Notes: generated from the sequence alone by a model not told the origin. 64,000 nt of DNA from Alicycliphilus denitrificans_A (GCF_044792555.1 NZ_CP126238.1:3224001-3288000); one strand, 5' to 3'. Shown: positions 8,991 to 18,442, counted from the first letter of the stretch. A program made the numbers and translations.

Positions 8991-9845
8991 ATGAGCACCT
9001 CCCAGACCATCACCCCAGAGCTGCGCCAGTGGATCATCGACCAGGCCAGCGCCGGCATCACCGGACCGGCGCTGATCGAGGCCATGGGGGCATCCGGCTG
9101 GGCCGAAGAGGTCGCCATCCAGGCCGTGGAAGAGGTGCTGCGCGCACATCTGGACGCGTTGGCCCAGGACAAGAACCTGCCGCCCGCCCGGCCCGTGCCC
9201 GAGCCGGCGATCACCGATTCGCCACTGTTCATCGACGTGGGCGACCGCCAGGTCGAGGTGCTGCTGCAAATGGCCAACCCGCGCGTGGTGCTGTTTGGCA
9301 ACCTGCTGTCGCCGGACGAATGCCAGGCCATCATCGATGCCGCAGGCGCGCGCATGAGGCGCTCGCTCACGGTGCAGACCGCCACCGGCGGTGAGGAGGT
9401 CAACGCCGACCGCACCAGTGACGGCATGTTCTTCCAGCGCGGCGAGAACGAGGTCGTGGCCCGCCTGGAGCGGCGCATCGCGCGCCTGGTGAACTGGCCC
9501 ATAGAGAACGGCGAGGGGGTGCAGGTGCTGCATTACCGCCCCGGCGCCGAGTACAAGCCGCACTACGACTACTTCGACCCCGCCGAGCCCGGTACGCCCA
9601 GCATCCTCAAGCGCGGCGGCCAGCGCGTGGCGACGCTGGTGATGTACCTGAACAACCCCATCAAGGGCGGCGGCACCACCTTTCCCGACGTGCCACTGGA
9701 GGTCGGCCCGCGCCAGGGCAATGCCGTGTTCTTCAGCTACGACCGCGCCCACCCCAGCTCGCGCACCCTGCACGGCGGCGCGCCCGTGACCGAGGGCGAA
9801 AAATGGATCGCCACCAAGTGGCTGCGCGAGCGTGAATTCAATTGA
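8991..9845 (+). CDS. 2OG-Fe(II) oxygenase, prolyl 4-hydroxylase-like
   Basis: A 284-residue non-haem iron dioxygenase. The iron-binding triad is visible: His191 and Asp193 in YKPHYDYFDP and His261 in TLHGGAPV, with Lys271 in EGEKWIATKW as the 2-oxoglutarate-binding lysine. The C-terminal two thirds match the P4Hc fold. The first 70 residues are a helical region of unknown role. Bacterial members hydroxylate prolines in proteins such as EF-Tu; the substrate here cannot be read from the sequence. It follows yaaA closely and its stop codon abuts a dispersed repeat that separates it from queF. Confidence 0.9.
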   Translation: MSTSQTITPELRQWIIDQASAGITGPALIEAMGASGWAEEVAIQAVEEVLRAHLDALAQDKNLPPARPVPEPAITDSPLFIDVGDRQVEVLLQMANPRVVLFGNLLSPDECQAIIDAAGARMRRSLTVQTATGGEEVNADRTSDGMFFQRGENEVVARLERRIARLVNWPIENGEGVQVLHYRPGAEYKPHYDYFDPAEPGTPSILKRGGQRVATLVMYLNNPIKGGGTTFPDVPLEVGPRQGNAVFFSYDRAHPSSRTLHGGAPVTEGEKWIATKWLREREFN

Positions 9846-9892
9846 AATCAGGCTGTAACGCTTGACAGACAAGCGATAAAAGCTATGTTTTC
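9845..9892 (-). repeat. Dispersed hairpin repeat, copy c
   Basis: Minus-strand copy: AAAACATAGCTTTTATCGC, a hairpin CGCTTG...CAAGCG, then a right end CAGCCTGATTT. It fills the gap between the dioxygenase gene and queF. Confidence 0.65.
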
Positions 9893-9905
9893 AATAGCAA
9901 AACAC

Positions 9906-10751
9906 ATGAGTACGCCAGAACAATCCCAACTCGGCAAGGCGTCCGCCTATGCCGACCAGTACGACGCCACGCTGCTGTTTCCGATCCCGCGCCAGGGCAA
10001 GCGCGCCGAGATCGGCATTGCCGGCGCCCCGCCCTTCTTCGGCGCCGACCTGTGGACGGCCTACGAGCTGTCCTGGCTGAACCTGCGCGGCAAGCCCCAG
10101 GTGGCCATCGCCCACATCACCGTGCCCTGCGAGACGCCGAACATCGTGGAGAGCAAGTCCTTCAAGCTCTACCTGAATAGCTTCAATGGCACGCGCTTTG
10201 CCAGCGCTCATGATGTGCGCGCGCGCATCCGCCAGGACGTGAGCGCGGCCGTGTGGCGCGGCGCCGGGCATCCCGGCAGCGTGGGCGTGCGCCTGGTCAC
10301 GCCGGACCTGTTCGAGCAGGAACGCGTGCACGAGCAGGACGGCCTGCTGCTCGATCGCCTGGACATCGAATGCACGCAATACCAGCCCGCGCCCGAACTG
10401 CTCAAGGCCAACCACGACGCGGCCCCGGTCACCGAGACCCTGGTGAGCCACCTGCTCAAGAGCAACTGCCTGGTCACGGGCCAGCCCGACTGGGGCAGCG
10501 TGCAGATCAGCTACAGCGGCGCGCAGATCGATCAGGAGGGCCTGCTGCAGTACCTCGTGAGCTTTCGCAACCACAACGAATTCCACGAGCAGTGCGTGGA
10601 GCGCATCTTCATGGACCTCTGGCAGCGCTGCCGCCCCATCAAGCTCGAGGTCTACGCGCGCTACACGCGCCGCGGCGGGCTGGACATCAACCCGCTGCGC
10701 ACCAGCCACCCGCAGCCCATGCCGGCGAATGTGCGCACGGCGCGGCAGTAA
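9906..10751 (+). CDS. queF: NADPH-dependent 7-cyano-7-deazaguanine reductase
   Basis: A 281-residue bimodular (type II, E. coli-like) QueF, which reduces preQ0 to preQ1 in queuosine biosynthesis. The catalytic cysteine lies in LLKSNCLVTGQPDWGS (Cys188), with the partner aspartate at Asp195; the ESKSFKLYLNSFN motif in the N-terminal half is the family's hallmark. The start is ATG 9906; the frame is open for 7 more codons upstream (MFSIAKH) but those codons derive from the edge of the dispersed repeat. The gene converges on the chemoreceptor gene with only 15 nt between their stops, and no clear terminator is seen there. Confidence 0.95.
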   Translation: MSTPEQSQLGKASAYADQYDATLLFPIPRQGKRAEIGIAGAPPFFGADLWTAYELSWLNLRGKPQVAIAHITVPCETPNIVESKSFKLYLNSFNGTRFASAHDVRARIRQDVSAAVWRGAGHPGSVGVRLVTPDLFEQERVHEQDGLLLDRLDIECTQYQPAPELLKANHDAAPVTETLVSHLLKSNCLVTGQPDWGSVQISYSGAQIDQEGLLQYLVSFRNHNEFHEQCVERIFMDLWQRCRPIKLEVYARYTRRGGLDINPLRTSHPQPMPANVRTARQ

Positions 10752-10766
10752 TCAGCCGGGCAGCGC

Positions 10767-12326
10767 TCACAGGCGGAACACCGCCAGCGTACGCCCCAGC
10801 ACTCCGGCATTGCCGCTCATGGCCCGGGCCGAACCGGCCGACTCTTCGGCCAGGGCAGCGTTTTGCTGGGTCACGCGGTCCAGGTCGGTCACGGCCTCGT
10901 TGACCTGGGCGATGCCCTGGGACTGCTCGCGCGCCGCCACCCCCATCTGGCCCATGAGCCGGTTCACGTCGGCCACCGCGTCCACCACCTGGCCAATGGT
11001 CTGTCCGGCCGATTGCATGAGCTGGGCCCCGCGCGCAATGCTGGCGTTGGAGCTGCCGATCAGGGTCTGAATCTCCTTGGCCGCGCCCGCGCTGCGCTGC
11101 GACAGCGCGCGCACCTCGCCGGCGACCACGGCAAAGCCCCGGCCCTGCTCGCCGGCGCGGGCGGCCTCGACGGCGGCATTGAGCGCCAGGATGTTGGTCT
11201 GGAAGGCGATGCCATCGATGGTGGCGATGATCTGCCCCATCTGGCGCGAGGACTGCTCGATCTCCTGCACGATGTCCCCCACCTGCGCCACGGCCTGCCC
11301 GCCCTGGTGCGCCAGCTGGGCACTGTGCTCGCTGGCGCGCAGCACCTTCTGCGCCGCTTCGGCCGACTGCGCCACGGTGCTGGCCAGCTCCTCCATGGCG
11401 GCGGCCGTCTGCTGCAGGCTGCTGGCCTGCGACTCGGTGCGCGCCGAGAGGTTTTCCGAACCCTGGGCGATGTCGGCGGAGATGCCGCCAAAGGCCTCGA
11501 TCTCGGCGCGCGCATCGCCCACCACGGCACGCACATTGAGCTGCACGCGCTGCAGGCGCGCCATCACCGCGCCCAGCGGGTGCCTGTGCGGCAGGCCGGG
11601 CTCCTGGTGCATGAGCTCGCCGCTGGCCATGCTGGCCAGCAGGCGCTCGATGCGGCGCAGCGGCTGGCTCACGCGCATGTGGTAGCGCCCCAGGATCAGT
11701 GCCGCGAGCAGCAGCCACAGCAGCGCCTGCAGGGCCAGCGCGGTGGCATCGCTCCAGCCCATCCAGCCCGGCAGCAGCGACACCAGCATCAGCGGCAGCA
11801 GCATGCCCGCCAGGCGCAGGGTGTAGCCCGCGCGGTGGAGCTTGTCCCAGTGGTTGCGCCAGCCCAGGCGGCGCACCCCGCCCGCGTGCAGCACCAGCGT
11901 GCTGCGCCCGCTCTCGCGCTCCTGTTTCACCCGGGCGTACAACGCCTGGGCCGCTGCCACCTCCTCGCGCGTGGGCTTGGTGCGCACCGAGAGATAGCCG
12001 CGCGGCTTGCCATTCTCCATGATGGGCGTGACATGCGCATGGACCCAGTAATAGTCGCCGTTCTTGCGTCGGTTCTTGACGATGCCCGTCCAGCTGCGTC
12101 CGTGGCCTATGGTGGCCCACATGTCCTTGAAGGCCTCGGGCGGCATGTCGGGGTGGCGGATCAGGCTGTGCGGCTGGCCCATGAGCTCGTCCATGGAGTA
12201 GCCGCTGACGCGGGCAAACGGCTCATTGCAGTGCGTCATCACGCCCTTGGTGTCGGTCGTGGACATCAATAGCTCATTCGCCGGGAAGTCGTATTCGTTA
12301 TCGGTTACCGGGTGGTTGAGGCGCAT
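10767..12326 (-). CDS. Aer-like methyl-accepting chemotaxis protein with PAS domain
   Basis: A 519-residue chemoreceptor. An N-terminal PAS domain (about 15-120) shows the Aer-type features NEPFARVSGY, PDMPPEAFKDMW and KNRRKNGDYYWV, which in Aer bind FAD to sense redox or energy state. Two hydrophobic segments at about 168-215 form a membrane hairpin, followed by HAMP and a signalling domain with the conserved hairpin tip region DGIAFQTNILALNAAVEAAR and EVRALSQRS. There is no periplasmic sensing domain, consistent with cytoplasmic redox sensing and aerotaxis. No other che genes lie in the window, so it is an orphan receptor. Start ATG 12326. Confidence 0.93.
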   Translation of the reverse strand: MRLNHPVTDNEYDFPANELLMSTTDTKGVMTHCNEPFARVSGYSMDELMGQPHSLIRHPDMPPEAFKDMWATIGHGRSWTGIVKNRRKNGDYYWVHAHVTPIMENGKPRGYLSVRTKPTREEVAAAQALYARVKQERESGRSTLVLHAGGVRRLGWRNHWDKLHRAGYTLRLAGMLLPLMLVSLLPGWMGWSDATALALQALLWLLLAALILGRYHMRVSQPLRRIERLLASMASGELMHQEPGLPHRHPLGAVMARLQRVQLNVRAVVGDARAEIEAFGGISADIAQGSENLSARTESQASSLQQTAAAMEELASTVAQSAEAAQKVLRASEHSAQLAHQGGQAVAQVGDIVQEIEQSSRQMGQIIATIDGIAFQTNILALNAAVEAARAGEQGRGFAVVAGEVRALSQRSAGAAKEIQTLIGSSNASIARGAQLMQSAGQTIGQVVDAVADVNRLMGQMGVAAREQSQGIAQVNEAVTDLDRVTQQNAALAEESAGSARAMSGNAGVLGRTLAVFRL

Positions 12327-12476
12327 GGCGGTGGCTGCAGGGAATGGAGCGAATCCGCGCCTGAATGCAAGCAGGCGGGCTGACTGATTGAAAAACCCAA
12401 TCGAAATCAGTATAGGAATCGGAAATGACTGTTTGTTGTCGTTTTTGTTACGTTTTGATCCAGGGCAAACAGAAAT

Positions 12477-13685
12477 TCAGAGCAACAGTGGTGCGCCAGC
12501 CACACCATCGCCCGCCTGCGCGTCGCCATCCTCCGGCTGCAGCTTGCCCACGCGCACGCCCAAGAGGCGCAGGCGCTTGGTCAAAGGCACGCGCTTCAGG
12601 CACTGGCCCGCCACGCGGCGTATGGTGGCGGCGTCCTGCGTGGGCAGGGCCAGCGTCTGGTCGCGCGTGGCGGTCTGGAAGTCCTCATAACGCAGCTTGA
12701 TGCCTATGGTGCGGCCACGGTAGCCCGCGCGCTGCAGGTCCTGCGCCACGCGCTGGCACAGCTCGGTAAAGATGGCCCCGAGCAGCGCCTTGTCGTGCAC
12801 CGCGTGCAGGTCGCGCTCGAAGGTGGTCTCGCGGCTCATGCTCACCGGCTCGCTCTCGGTCACCACCGGGCGCACGTCGCGGCCCCAGGCGGCGTCGTGC
12901 AGCCAGGCCCCCGTGGACTTGCCGAAATGCGCCAGCAGCCAGTCGCGCGGGCACGCCGCCAGCTCGCCTATGGTGTGTATGCCCTGCGCCTGCAGCCGCT
13001 CATTGGTCTTGGGGCCTATGCCGTTGATCTTGCGGCAGGCCAGCGGCCAGACCAGGGCCTGCAGGTCTTCGGGTTGCACGACGGAGATGCCGCCCGGCTT
13101 GCGGAATTCGCTGGCCATCTTGGCGATGAGCTTGTTGGGCGCCACGCCGATGGAGCAGGTCAGGCCCGTGGCGTCGAAGATGCATTTCTGGATCAGCCGC
13201 GCCAGCACGCGCCCGCCCTCGCGCTGGCCGCCGGGCACCTGCGTGAAGTCGATGTAGACCTCGTCCACGCCGCGGTCCTCCATCACCGGGGCGATGGACA
13301 GGATGACCTCCTTGAAACGCTGCGAGTAGCGCCGGTATTCGGCAAAGTCCACCGGCAGCAGGATGGCATCGGGGCACAGGCGCGCGGCCTTCATCAGCCC
13401 CATGGCCGATCCCACGCCAAAGGCGCGCGCGGCATAGGTGGCGGTGGTGATCACGCCGCGGCCCACATAGCCCGACAGGCGCGGGAACGCGGCCAGCGGA
13501 ATCTCGGCCAGGCGCCCGGCATAGGCTTTGACCAGCGCATCGTCCTCATGCCTGCGCCCGCCGCCTATGACCACCGGCAGGCCCGTGAGCTGCGGGTAGC
13601 GCAGCAACTCGACGGAGGCGTAGAACGCATCCATGTCGAGGTGGGCGATGCGGCGGGGCGGTGCGGCGGCAGTCACGGCCACCAT
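12477..13685 (-). CDS. dinB: DNA polymerase IV (Y family)
   Basis: A 402-residue translesion polymerase. The palm carboxylates are present: Asp17 in HLDMDAFYASVE, and Asp141-Glu142 in RGVDEVYID. Helix-hairpin-helix and little-finger regions follow (NGIGPKTNERL; RETTFERDLH). The C-terminus ends in GKLQPEDGDAQAG and similar residues rather than the QLSLF-like clamp-binding peptide typical of Pol IV, so the beta-clamp contact is not obvious. It lies 13 nt downstream of the EamA transporter gene and is probably co-transcribed with it. No LexA box was seen immediately upstream. Confidence 0.93.
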   Translation of the reverse strand: MVAVTAAAPPRRIAHLDMDAFYASVELLRYPQLTGLPVVIGGGRRHEDDALVKAYAGRLAEIPLAAFPRLSGYVGRGVITTATYAARAFGVGSAMGLMKAARLCPDAILLPVDFAEYRRYSQRFKEVILSIAPVMEDRGVDEVYIDFTQVPGGQREGGRVLARLIQKCIFDATGLTCSIGVAPNKLIAKMASEFRKPGGISVVQPEDLQALVWPLACRKINGIGPKTNERLQAQGIHTIGELAACPRDWLLAHFGKSTGAWLHDAAWGRDVRPVVTESEPVSMSRETTFERDLHAVHDKALLGAIFTELCQRVAQDLQRAGYRGRTIGIKLRYEDFQTATRDQTLALPTQDAATIRRVAGQCLKRVPLTKRLRLLGVRVGKLQPEDGDAQAGDGVAGAPLLL

Positions 13686-13698
13686 TGTGGCCCGCGCC

Positions 13699-14631
13699 TC
13701 ACACCCCTTGCAGCGTGATCAGCACCAGCCCCACCAGCATCAGCACCATGCCGATCTTCTCGGGCCGGGTGAAGGATTCGCTCAGCAGCCGGCGCGACAC
13801 CAGGTAGCTGAACACCACCTCCACCATGCCCAGGGTGCGCACCGCCGCCGCGCCCTGCATGGCGTAGGCGGTGAACCAGGCCAGCGATGCGGCCGCGCCC
13901 ATGCTGCCGGCCAGCAGCGACAGGCGCCAGGCCGGCCACAGCGGCGCCAGGCCCTTTTCGGTGCGCAAGGCCACCCAGGCGCCCAGGCCCAGGGTCTGCA
14001 GCGCCTGGGCGATGAGCACGCCCCAGGCGCCGGACAGCCAGGGCGTCTCGGCCCCCAGGGCCAGCGCGGCGCCGCGAAAGCCTACCGAGGCAATCGCAAA
14101 GCTGGCGCCGCAGGCCAGGCCGTAGAGCGCCGGCCGGCTGGCCCAGGCCGACAGCGACAGCAGCTGTCCGCGCGGCGGCAGCGACAGCATGAGCACGCCC
14201 AGCGTGGCCACCACCATGGCCAGCAGGGCGAGCGGCGTGGGCAGTTCGTGCAGCAGCACGCTGGCGAACAGCGCCACCTGCAGCACCTCGGTCTTGGACA
14301 GGGTCACGGCCACGGCAAAGTTGCGCTCGGCCATGGCCAGCAGCAGGAAGGCCGTGCCGGCGATCTGGAAAAACGCCCCCAGCGCAATCCAGCCCAGGTA
14401 GGCAGCGCTGAAACTCGGCCAGGCCGGCATCTGGTCCGGCAACCAATAGAGCAGCGCCAGCCACAGTGCGGCAAACGGCAGGCCGTAGAGAAAGCGCACC
14501 AGCGTGGCGGGCAGCGTGCCCAGCTCCTGGGTCAGCGTGCGCTGGGCCGTGTTGCGCGCGGTCTGGGCCAGGGTGGCGAACAGCACCACCGGCACCCAGA
14601 GCCAGGCGAGCGTGTCAGTAGAAAGAGGCAT
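13699..14631 (-). CDS. EamA/DMT-family membrane transporter
   Basis: A 310-residue integral membrane protein with about ten hydrophobic helices in two repeats, as in drug/metabolite exporters. Recognisable features are the first helix WLWVPVVLFATLAQTARN and the second-half helices ending GMVLMLVGLVLITLQGV. Such proteins export amino acids, nucleosides or drugs; the substrate is not predictable. Start ATG 14631 (MPLSTDTLAW) is chosen because the 35 upstream in-frame codons are Arg/Pro-rich and do not resemble membrane protein. It precedes dinB by 13 nt. Confidence 0.85.
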   Translation of the reverse strand: MPLSTDTLAWLWVPVVLFATLAQTARNTAQRTLTQELGTLPATLVRFLYGLPFAALWLALLYWLPDQMPAWPSFSAAYLGWIALGAFFQIAGTAFLLLAMAERNFAVAVTLSKTEVLQVALFASVLLHELPTPLALLAMVVATLGVLMLSLPPRGQLLSLSAWASRPALYGLACGASFAIASVGFRGAALALGAETPWLSGAWGVLIAQALQTLGLGAWVALRTEKGLAPLWPAWRLSLLAGSMGAAASLAWFTAYAMQGAAAVRTLGMVEVVFSYLVSRRLLSESFTRPEKIGMVLMLVGLVLITLQGV

Positions 14632-14740
14632 GGGAGGGCGGCAGGACGGAGGCCCTGGAGCATAGCCAGCGCCGCCGGCGCGGGCCGCGCCCATTGGCGA
14701 GGGCCGCCCGAGCGCATGGCGATGGCGCCTGCGCAATTTT

Positions 14741-14792
14741 GATTAAAAAAGCCTGCAACGCTTATCTAATAAGCGCCTCAAGCTATCAAAAC
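14741..14792 (-). repeat. Dispersed hairpin repeat, copy d
   Basis: On the minus strand: TTTTGATAGCTTGAGGCGC, hairpin CGCTTAT-TAG-ATAAGCG, then GTTGCAGGC and TTTTTTAATC. It is intergenic, between the EamA gene and the hydroxyacid dehydrogenase gene. Confidence 0.7.
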
Positions 14793-14802
14793 AAAAGCGC
14801 TA

Positions 14803-15975
14803 TCAGGCCTGCGGCGCCGTGGGATAGGTGCCGGGCACGAGGATGGAGCGGTCCACGTTCAGCAGCTGGGTATGGCCGCAGAAGGCCATGCTCACGTCCA
14901 GCTCCTTGTGGATGATTTGCAGCGCCTTGGTCACGCCGGCCTCGCCAAACGCGCCCAGGCCATAGGCCATGGCGCGGCCGATCATGGTGCCGCGGGCGCC
15001 CAGGGCCCAGGCGCGCAGCACGTCCTGGCCGCTCCTAATGCCGCCGTCCATCCACACCTCCAGCCTGCCGCCCACGGCATCGACGATGGCCGGCAGCGCG
15101 GCAATCGACGAAGGCGCGCCGTCGAGCTGGCGCCCGCCGTGGTTGCTGACCACGATGGCGTCGGCGCCGTTGTGCACGGCCAGCCGCGCGTCCTCGACCT
15201 CCATGATGCCCTTGAGGATCAGCTTGCCGCCCCATTGCTCTTTGACCCAGCGCACGTCCTCCCAGGACAGGCGCGGGTCGAACTGCTCGTTGGTCCAGGC
15301 GGCCAGCGAGTTCATGTCGGACACGCCCTTCACATGGCCCACCAGGTTGCCAAAGCTGCGCCGCCGCGTGCCGGCCATGCCCAGGCACCAGCGCGGCTTG
15401 GTCATCAGGTTGAGGATGTTCTTCAGCGTGGGCCGCGGCGGCGCCGTCAGGCCGTTCTTGATGTCCTTGTGGCGCTGGCCGATGACCTGCAGATCGAGCG
15501 TCAGCACCAGGGCGCTGCACTTGGCGTCCTTGGCGCGCTGGATCATGCGCGCCATGGCGTCGCGGTCGCGCATCATGTAGAGCTGGAACCAGAACGGCGC
15601 GCTGGTGTGCTCGGCAATGTCCTCGATGGAGCAGATGCTCATGGTCGAGAGCGTGAACGGAATGCCGAATTTTTCCGCGGCGCGCGCGGCGTGGATCTCG
15701 CCGTCGGCATGCTGCATGCCGGTCAGGCCCACGGGCGCGATGCTCACCGGCATCCGGGCCTGCTGGCCCACCATGGTGGTGGCGGTGCTGCGGCCCTCCA
15801 TGTTCACGGCCACGCGCTGACGGAATTTGATGGCGTGGAAGTCGCTTTCGTTGGCGCGGTAGGTGCCCTCGGTCCACGAGCCCGAGTCGCAATAGTCGTA
15901 GAACATGCGCGGCACGCGGCATTCTGCGACCTGGCGCAGGTCTTCGATGCAGGTGATTTTGGAAAGATCGGCCAC
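14803..15975 (-). CDS. FMN-dependent alpha-hydroxy-acid dehydrogenase (LldD-like)
   Basis: A 390-residue TIM-barrel flavoenzyme of the glycolate oxidase/lactate dehydrogenase family. Active-site residues are visible: SNHGGRQLDG with catalytic His279 and Arg282, the FMN phosphate-binding segments WMDGGIRSGQD and ALGARGTMIGRA, and the QLYMMRDRD strand. It oxidises an L-2-hydroxy acid, probably L-lactate, passing electrons to the quinone pool or to oxygen. Loop 4 is long and basic (about 180-215), as in membrane-associated lactate or mandelate dehydrogenases. The start is GTG at 15975 after GGGGAA. It has no lactate permease or regulator beside it. Confidence 0.88.
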   Translation of the reverse strand: MADLSKITCIEDLRQVAECRVPRMFYDYCDSGSWTEGTYRANESDFHAIKFRQRVAVNMEGRSTATTMVGQQARMPVSIAPVGLTGMQHADGEIHAARAAEKFGIPFTLSTMSICSIEDIAEHTSAPFWFQLYMMRDRDAMARMIQRAKDAKCSALVLTLDLQVIGQRHKDIKNGLTAPPRPTLKNILNLMTKPRWCLGMAGTRRRSFGNLVGHVKGVSDMNSLAAWTNEQFDPRLSWEDVRWVKEQWGGKLILKGIMEVEDARLAVHNGADAIVVSNHGGRQLDGAPSSIAALPAIVDAVGGRLEVWMDGGIRSGQDVLRAWALGARGTMIGRAMAYGLGAFGEAGVTKALQIIHKELDVSMAFCGHTQLLNVDRSILVPGTYPTAPQA

Positions 15976-16094
15976 GGCGGTTCCCCTGTGTTGTGCGTCA
16001 ACGCTTGCAAACCGTGCATCGTAGTGCCAGGCACGTCGGCCCGGCTTGAAGGCTTTTGTGCAGCGTTTGAAATTTTTGCGGCTCTGGCCGCCTC

Positions 16095-18314
16095 TCAGCG
16101 CCGCACGCCCGCGCCGCGCACCTCGATGTGGACCTGGTCCAGCCGCTGGCCGCGCACGTCCAGCAGCTCCACGCGGTGACGTCCGGGCCAGGGCAGCCAG
16201 GCCAGCGCGGCGCCCTGCCCGGCCGGCCTGCCGTCGATGCGCCAGCGCAGCCCCGGCCCGCCCGTGGCCTGAAAGTGCAGGCGCTGGTGCGCGGGCGGTA
16301 TGTCGGGGTCCAGCGCAATGATGCTGCCCGGTGCCGGCGCCAGGATGCGCGCCGGCACATCAGGATTTGAATGTTTTTGGGCTCCAGCGCTTTGCGTATG
16401 TGCGCTGACAGCTTCTTTATCAATAGCAAACACCGCCTGCTGCGTGCCGCGCACAAACCATTCCTGGCGCGCGGCCTCGGGCCTGTCGCCACCGGCAAAG
16501 GCCACCTGCTGGCGCAGCACGCCGGCCGGCGGCCGGGGCGCGCGGCTGGGCTCATGCGAGTGCAGGAACTGCATCACGGCGGCCCAGATGGGCGCCGCGC
16601 CGCTGGTGCCGCTCACGTCGTGCATGGGACTGCCGCTGGCATTGCCCACCCACACGCCCACGGTGTAGCGCGCCGACCAGCCCAGCGCCCAGTTGTCGCG
16701 CATATCCTTGCTGGTACCGGTCTTGGCCGCCGTCCAGAAGCGCGTGTTCAGGACGCTGTCCGCGCCGAAGGTGGGCACGCGCGCGTTGGCGTCCGAGAGG
16801 ATGTCGCCCACGATGAAGGCCGCCCCCGCGTCCAGCGCCTGGGTGAACGCGGGGCGCGGCGTTGGTGCATAGGCCACGGGGCTCCAGCGCCCGCCATTGG
16901 CCAGCGCGCGGTAGGCATTCGCCAGGTGCAGCAGCTGCACCTCGCTGCTGCCCAGCGCCAGGCTGTAGCCGTAGTAGCCGCCCGACTCGGGCAAAGGCAG
17001 GCCCAGGCGGCGCAGCTGCTCGAAGAAGGCATCGGGCGTGACCATGACCAGGGTGCGCACCGCCGGCACGTTGAGCGAGGACGAGAGCGCGGTGCGCACC
17101 GACACCCAGCCCTTGAACTGGCGGTCGTAGTTCTGCGGTATGTACAGGCCGCCGGCGGTGGCGATCTGCGCGGGCGCGTCGTGCACCAGCGAGGCGGCGG
17201 TGAGGCGCCGCTCGGCAAGCGCCTGCGCATACAGGAAGGGCTTGAGCGTGGAGCCGGGCTGGCGCGCGGCCAGCACTCCGTCCACCTCGGCCGCCTGGCT
17301 CAGGGCGCCGGACGAGCCCACCCAGGCCAGCACCTCGCCACTGGCGTTGTCCAGCACCACCAGGGCGCCATCCTCCACGTTGCGCCCGCGCAGCTCGCGC
17401 AGGTGATGATTCAGCGTTTCCAGCGCCAGGCGCTGCAGCGGCGCTTTCAGCGTGGAGCGCAGGCGCTGCGGCGCGCCGCCCTCCTCCCGCATGGCCCGCT
17501 GGCGCAGCAGCTGGCGCGCGAAGTGGGGGGCGATGCCCGCGCTCGCGTCATAGGCGCGGCGCTGCAGGGCGGCGGCGGTGAACAGGTCAAGGGCTTCGCA
17601 GTCCGCCCGGCCCTGGCCCATGTCGCGCAGCACGCCGCAGGCGCGCCGCGCCACCAGGGCCGGCCGGGCATTGGGCGCACGCACCAGGGCCGCGGCCACG
17701 GCCGCCTCGCGCGCATCCAGGCCATGGGCGGCCTTGCCGAACAGGGTGCGCGACAGCGCATCTATGCCCACCAGCTCGCCACGGAACGGCACCAGGTTCA
17801 GGTAGGCCTCCAGGATCTGGTCCTTGCGCCAGAGCCGCTCCAGCCGCTGCGCGGCCACGGCCTGGCCGAGCTTCTGCGTCGCCGTGCGCCCGCTGTTGCC
17901 AGCACGCCAGTCCTCGTCAAGCAGGCCGGCGAGCTGCATGGTGAGGGTGCTGGCGCCGCGCGTGCGCTGGTTCCACAGGTTGGCCCAGGCGGCGGCCGAT
18001 GCGGCGGCCCAGTCCACGCCGCTGTGCTCGTAGAAGCGCCGGTCCTCGCTCAGCACCAGGGCGCGCCGCAGCGCGGGCGACATGTCGGCCAGCGTCAGCC
18101 ACTGGCCGCGGCGCACCGTGGCGTCGGTGCGCAAGCGCTGGAGCACCTCGCCCTCGCGCGAAAGCACCAGGGTCTCGGAGGAGCGGTAATCGGCGCGCAC
18201 CGCGTCGAAGGTGGGCAGGGCCAGCGCGGGGGTGGCCGCCAGGGCCAGCGCCGTCACACAGGCGCGCAGCAGCCCGCGCGGCAGGAAAAACAGAAATGCA
18301 GATGGCACGGGCAT
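16095..18314 (-). CDS. pbpC: Penicillin-binding protein 1C
   Basis: A 739-residue bifunctional peptidoglycan synthase. A signal-anchor helix at about 5-28 is followed by a GT51 transglycosylase domain (LSEDRRFYEHSGVDW, RGASTLTMQLAG, AYLNLVPFRGELVG), then a transpeptidase with SxxK at Ser355-Lys358 (GSTLKPF), SSLN and KTGT at Lys531. The C-terminal PBP1C-specific domain (DUF1785/BiPBP_C, about 655-739) is present. In E. coli pbpC lies beside the alpha-2-macroglobulin yfhM; here the macroglobulin gene is about 2 kb away. ATG 18314 is preferred to an upstream TTG. Residues about 630-651 derive from a dispersed repeat inserted between the transpeptidase and the C-terminal domain. Confidence 0.94.
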   Translation of the reverse strand: MPVPSAFLFFLPRGLLRACVTALALAATPALALPTFDAVRADYRSSETLVLSREGEVLQRLRTDATVRRGQWLTLADMSPALRRALVLSEDRRFYEHSGVDWAAASAAAWANLWNQRTRGASTLTMQLAGLLDEDWRAGNSGRTATQKLGQAVAAQRLERLWRKDQILEAYLNLVPFRGELVGIDALSRTLFGKAAHGLDAREAAVAAALVRAPNARPALVARRACGVLRDMGQGRADCEALDLFTAAALQRRAYDASAGIAPHFARQLLRQRAMREEGGAPQRLRSTLKAPLQRLALETLNHHLRELRGRNVEDGALVVLDNASGEVLAWVGSSGALSQAAEVDGVLAARQPGSTLKPFLYAQALAERRLTAASLVHDAPAQIATAGGLYIPQNYDRQFKGWVSVRTALSSSLNVPAVRTLVMVTPDAFFEQLRRLGLPLPESGGYYGYSLALGSSEVQLLHLANAYRALANGGRWSPVAYAPTPRPAFTQALDAGAAFIVGDILSDANARVPTFGADSVLNTRFWTAAKTGTSKDMRDNWALGWSARYTVGVWVGNASGSPMHDVSGTSGAAPIWAAVMQFLHSHEPSRAPRPPAGVLRQQVAFAGGDRPEAARQEWFVRGTQQAVFAIDKEAVSAHTQSAGAQKHSNPDVPARILAPAPGSIIALDPDIPPAHQRLHFQATGGPGLRWRIDGRPAGQGAALAWLPWPGRHRVELLDVRGQRLDQVHIEVRGAGVRR
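16364..16425 (-). repeat. Dispersed hairpin repeat, copy e, inside pbpC
   Basis: On the pbpC coding strand: AAAGAAGCTGTCAGCGC, a loop, GCGCTGGAGCCCAAAAA, then CATTCAAAT. It is read in frame as a low-complexity linker (KEAVSAHTQSAGAQKHS). The arms CAGCGC and GCGCTG keep a perfect hairpin. Confidence 0.65.
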
Positions 18315-18389
18315 GGACGCGACAGCTTGGCGGCCCAAGGGTACTTCATTGCCCCCAGCCCCTGGACGGCATGTGCAACTGCCCGTAGA

Positions 18390-18418
18390 TTGCCATCACA
18401 TCTTGATACAGATGTAAT
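18390..18418 (+). promoter_or_regulatory. Sigma-70-type promoter for the small exported protein gene
   Basis: TTGCCA at 18390-18395 and TGTAAT at 18413-18418 are separated by exactly 17 nt; each differs from consensus at one position. Predicted transcription start is near 18425, followed by AAGGAG at 18431-18436. Confidence 0.7.
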
Positions 18419-18442
18419 TCATTTCGAAGAAAGGAGTCCCTC

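Noticed and set aside
10150..10205. Possible twelfth dispersed repeat inside queF
   Set aside because: The short AATAGCTTC match falls in the conserved SKSFKLYLNSFN coding motif and lacks both repeat ends.
12327..12470. Flagellar sigma-28 promoter for the chemoreceptor gene
   Set aside because: A CCGATTCC stretch is present but neither the -35 nor the spacing fits.
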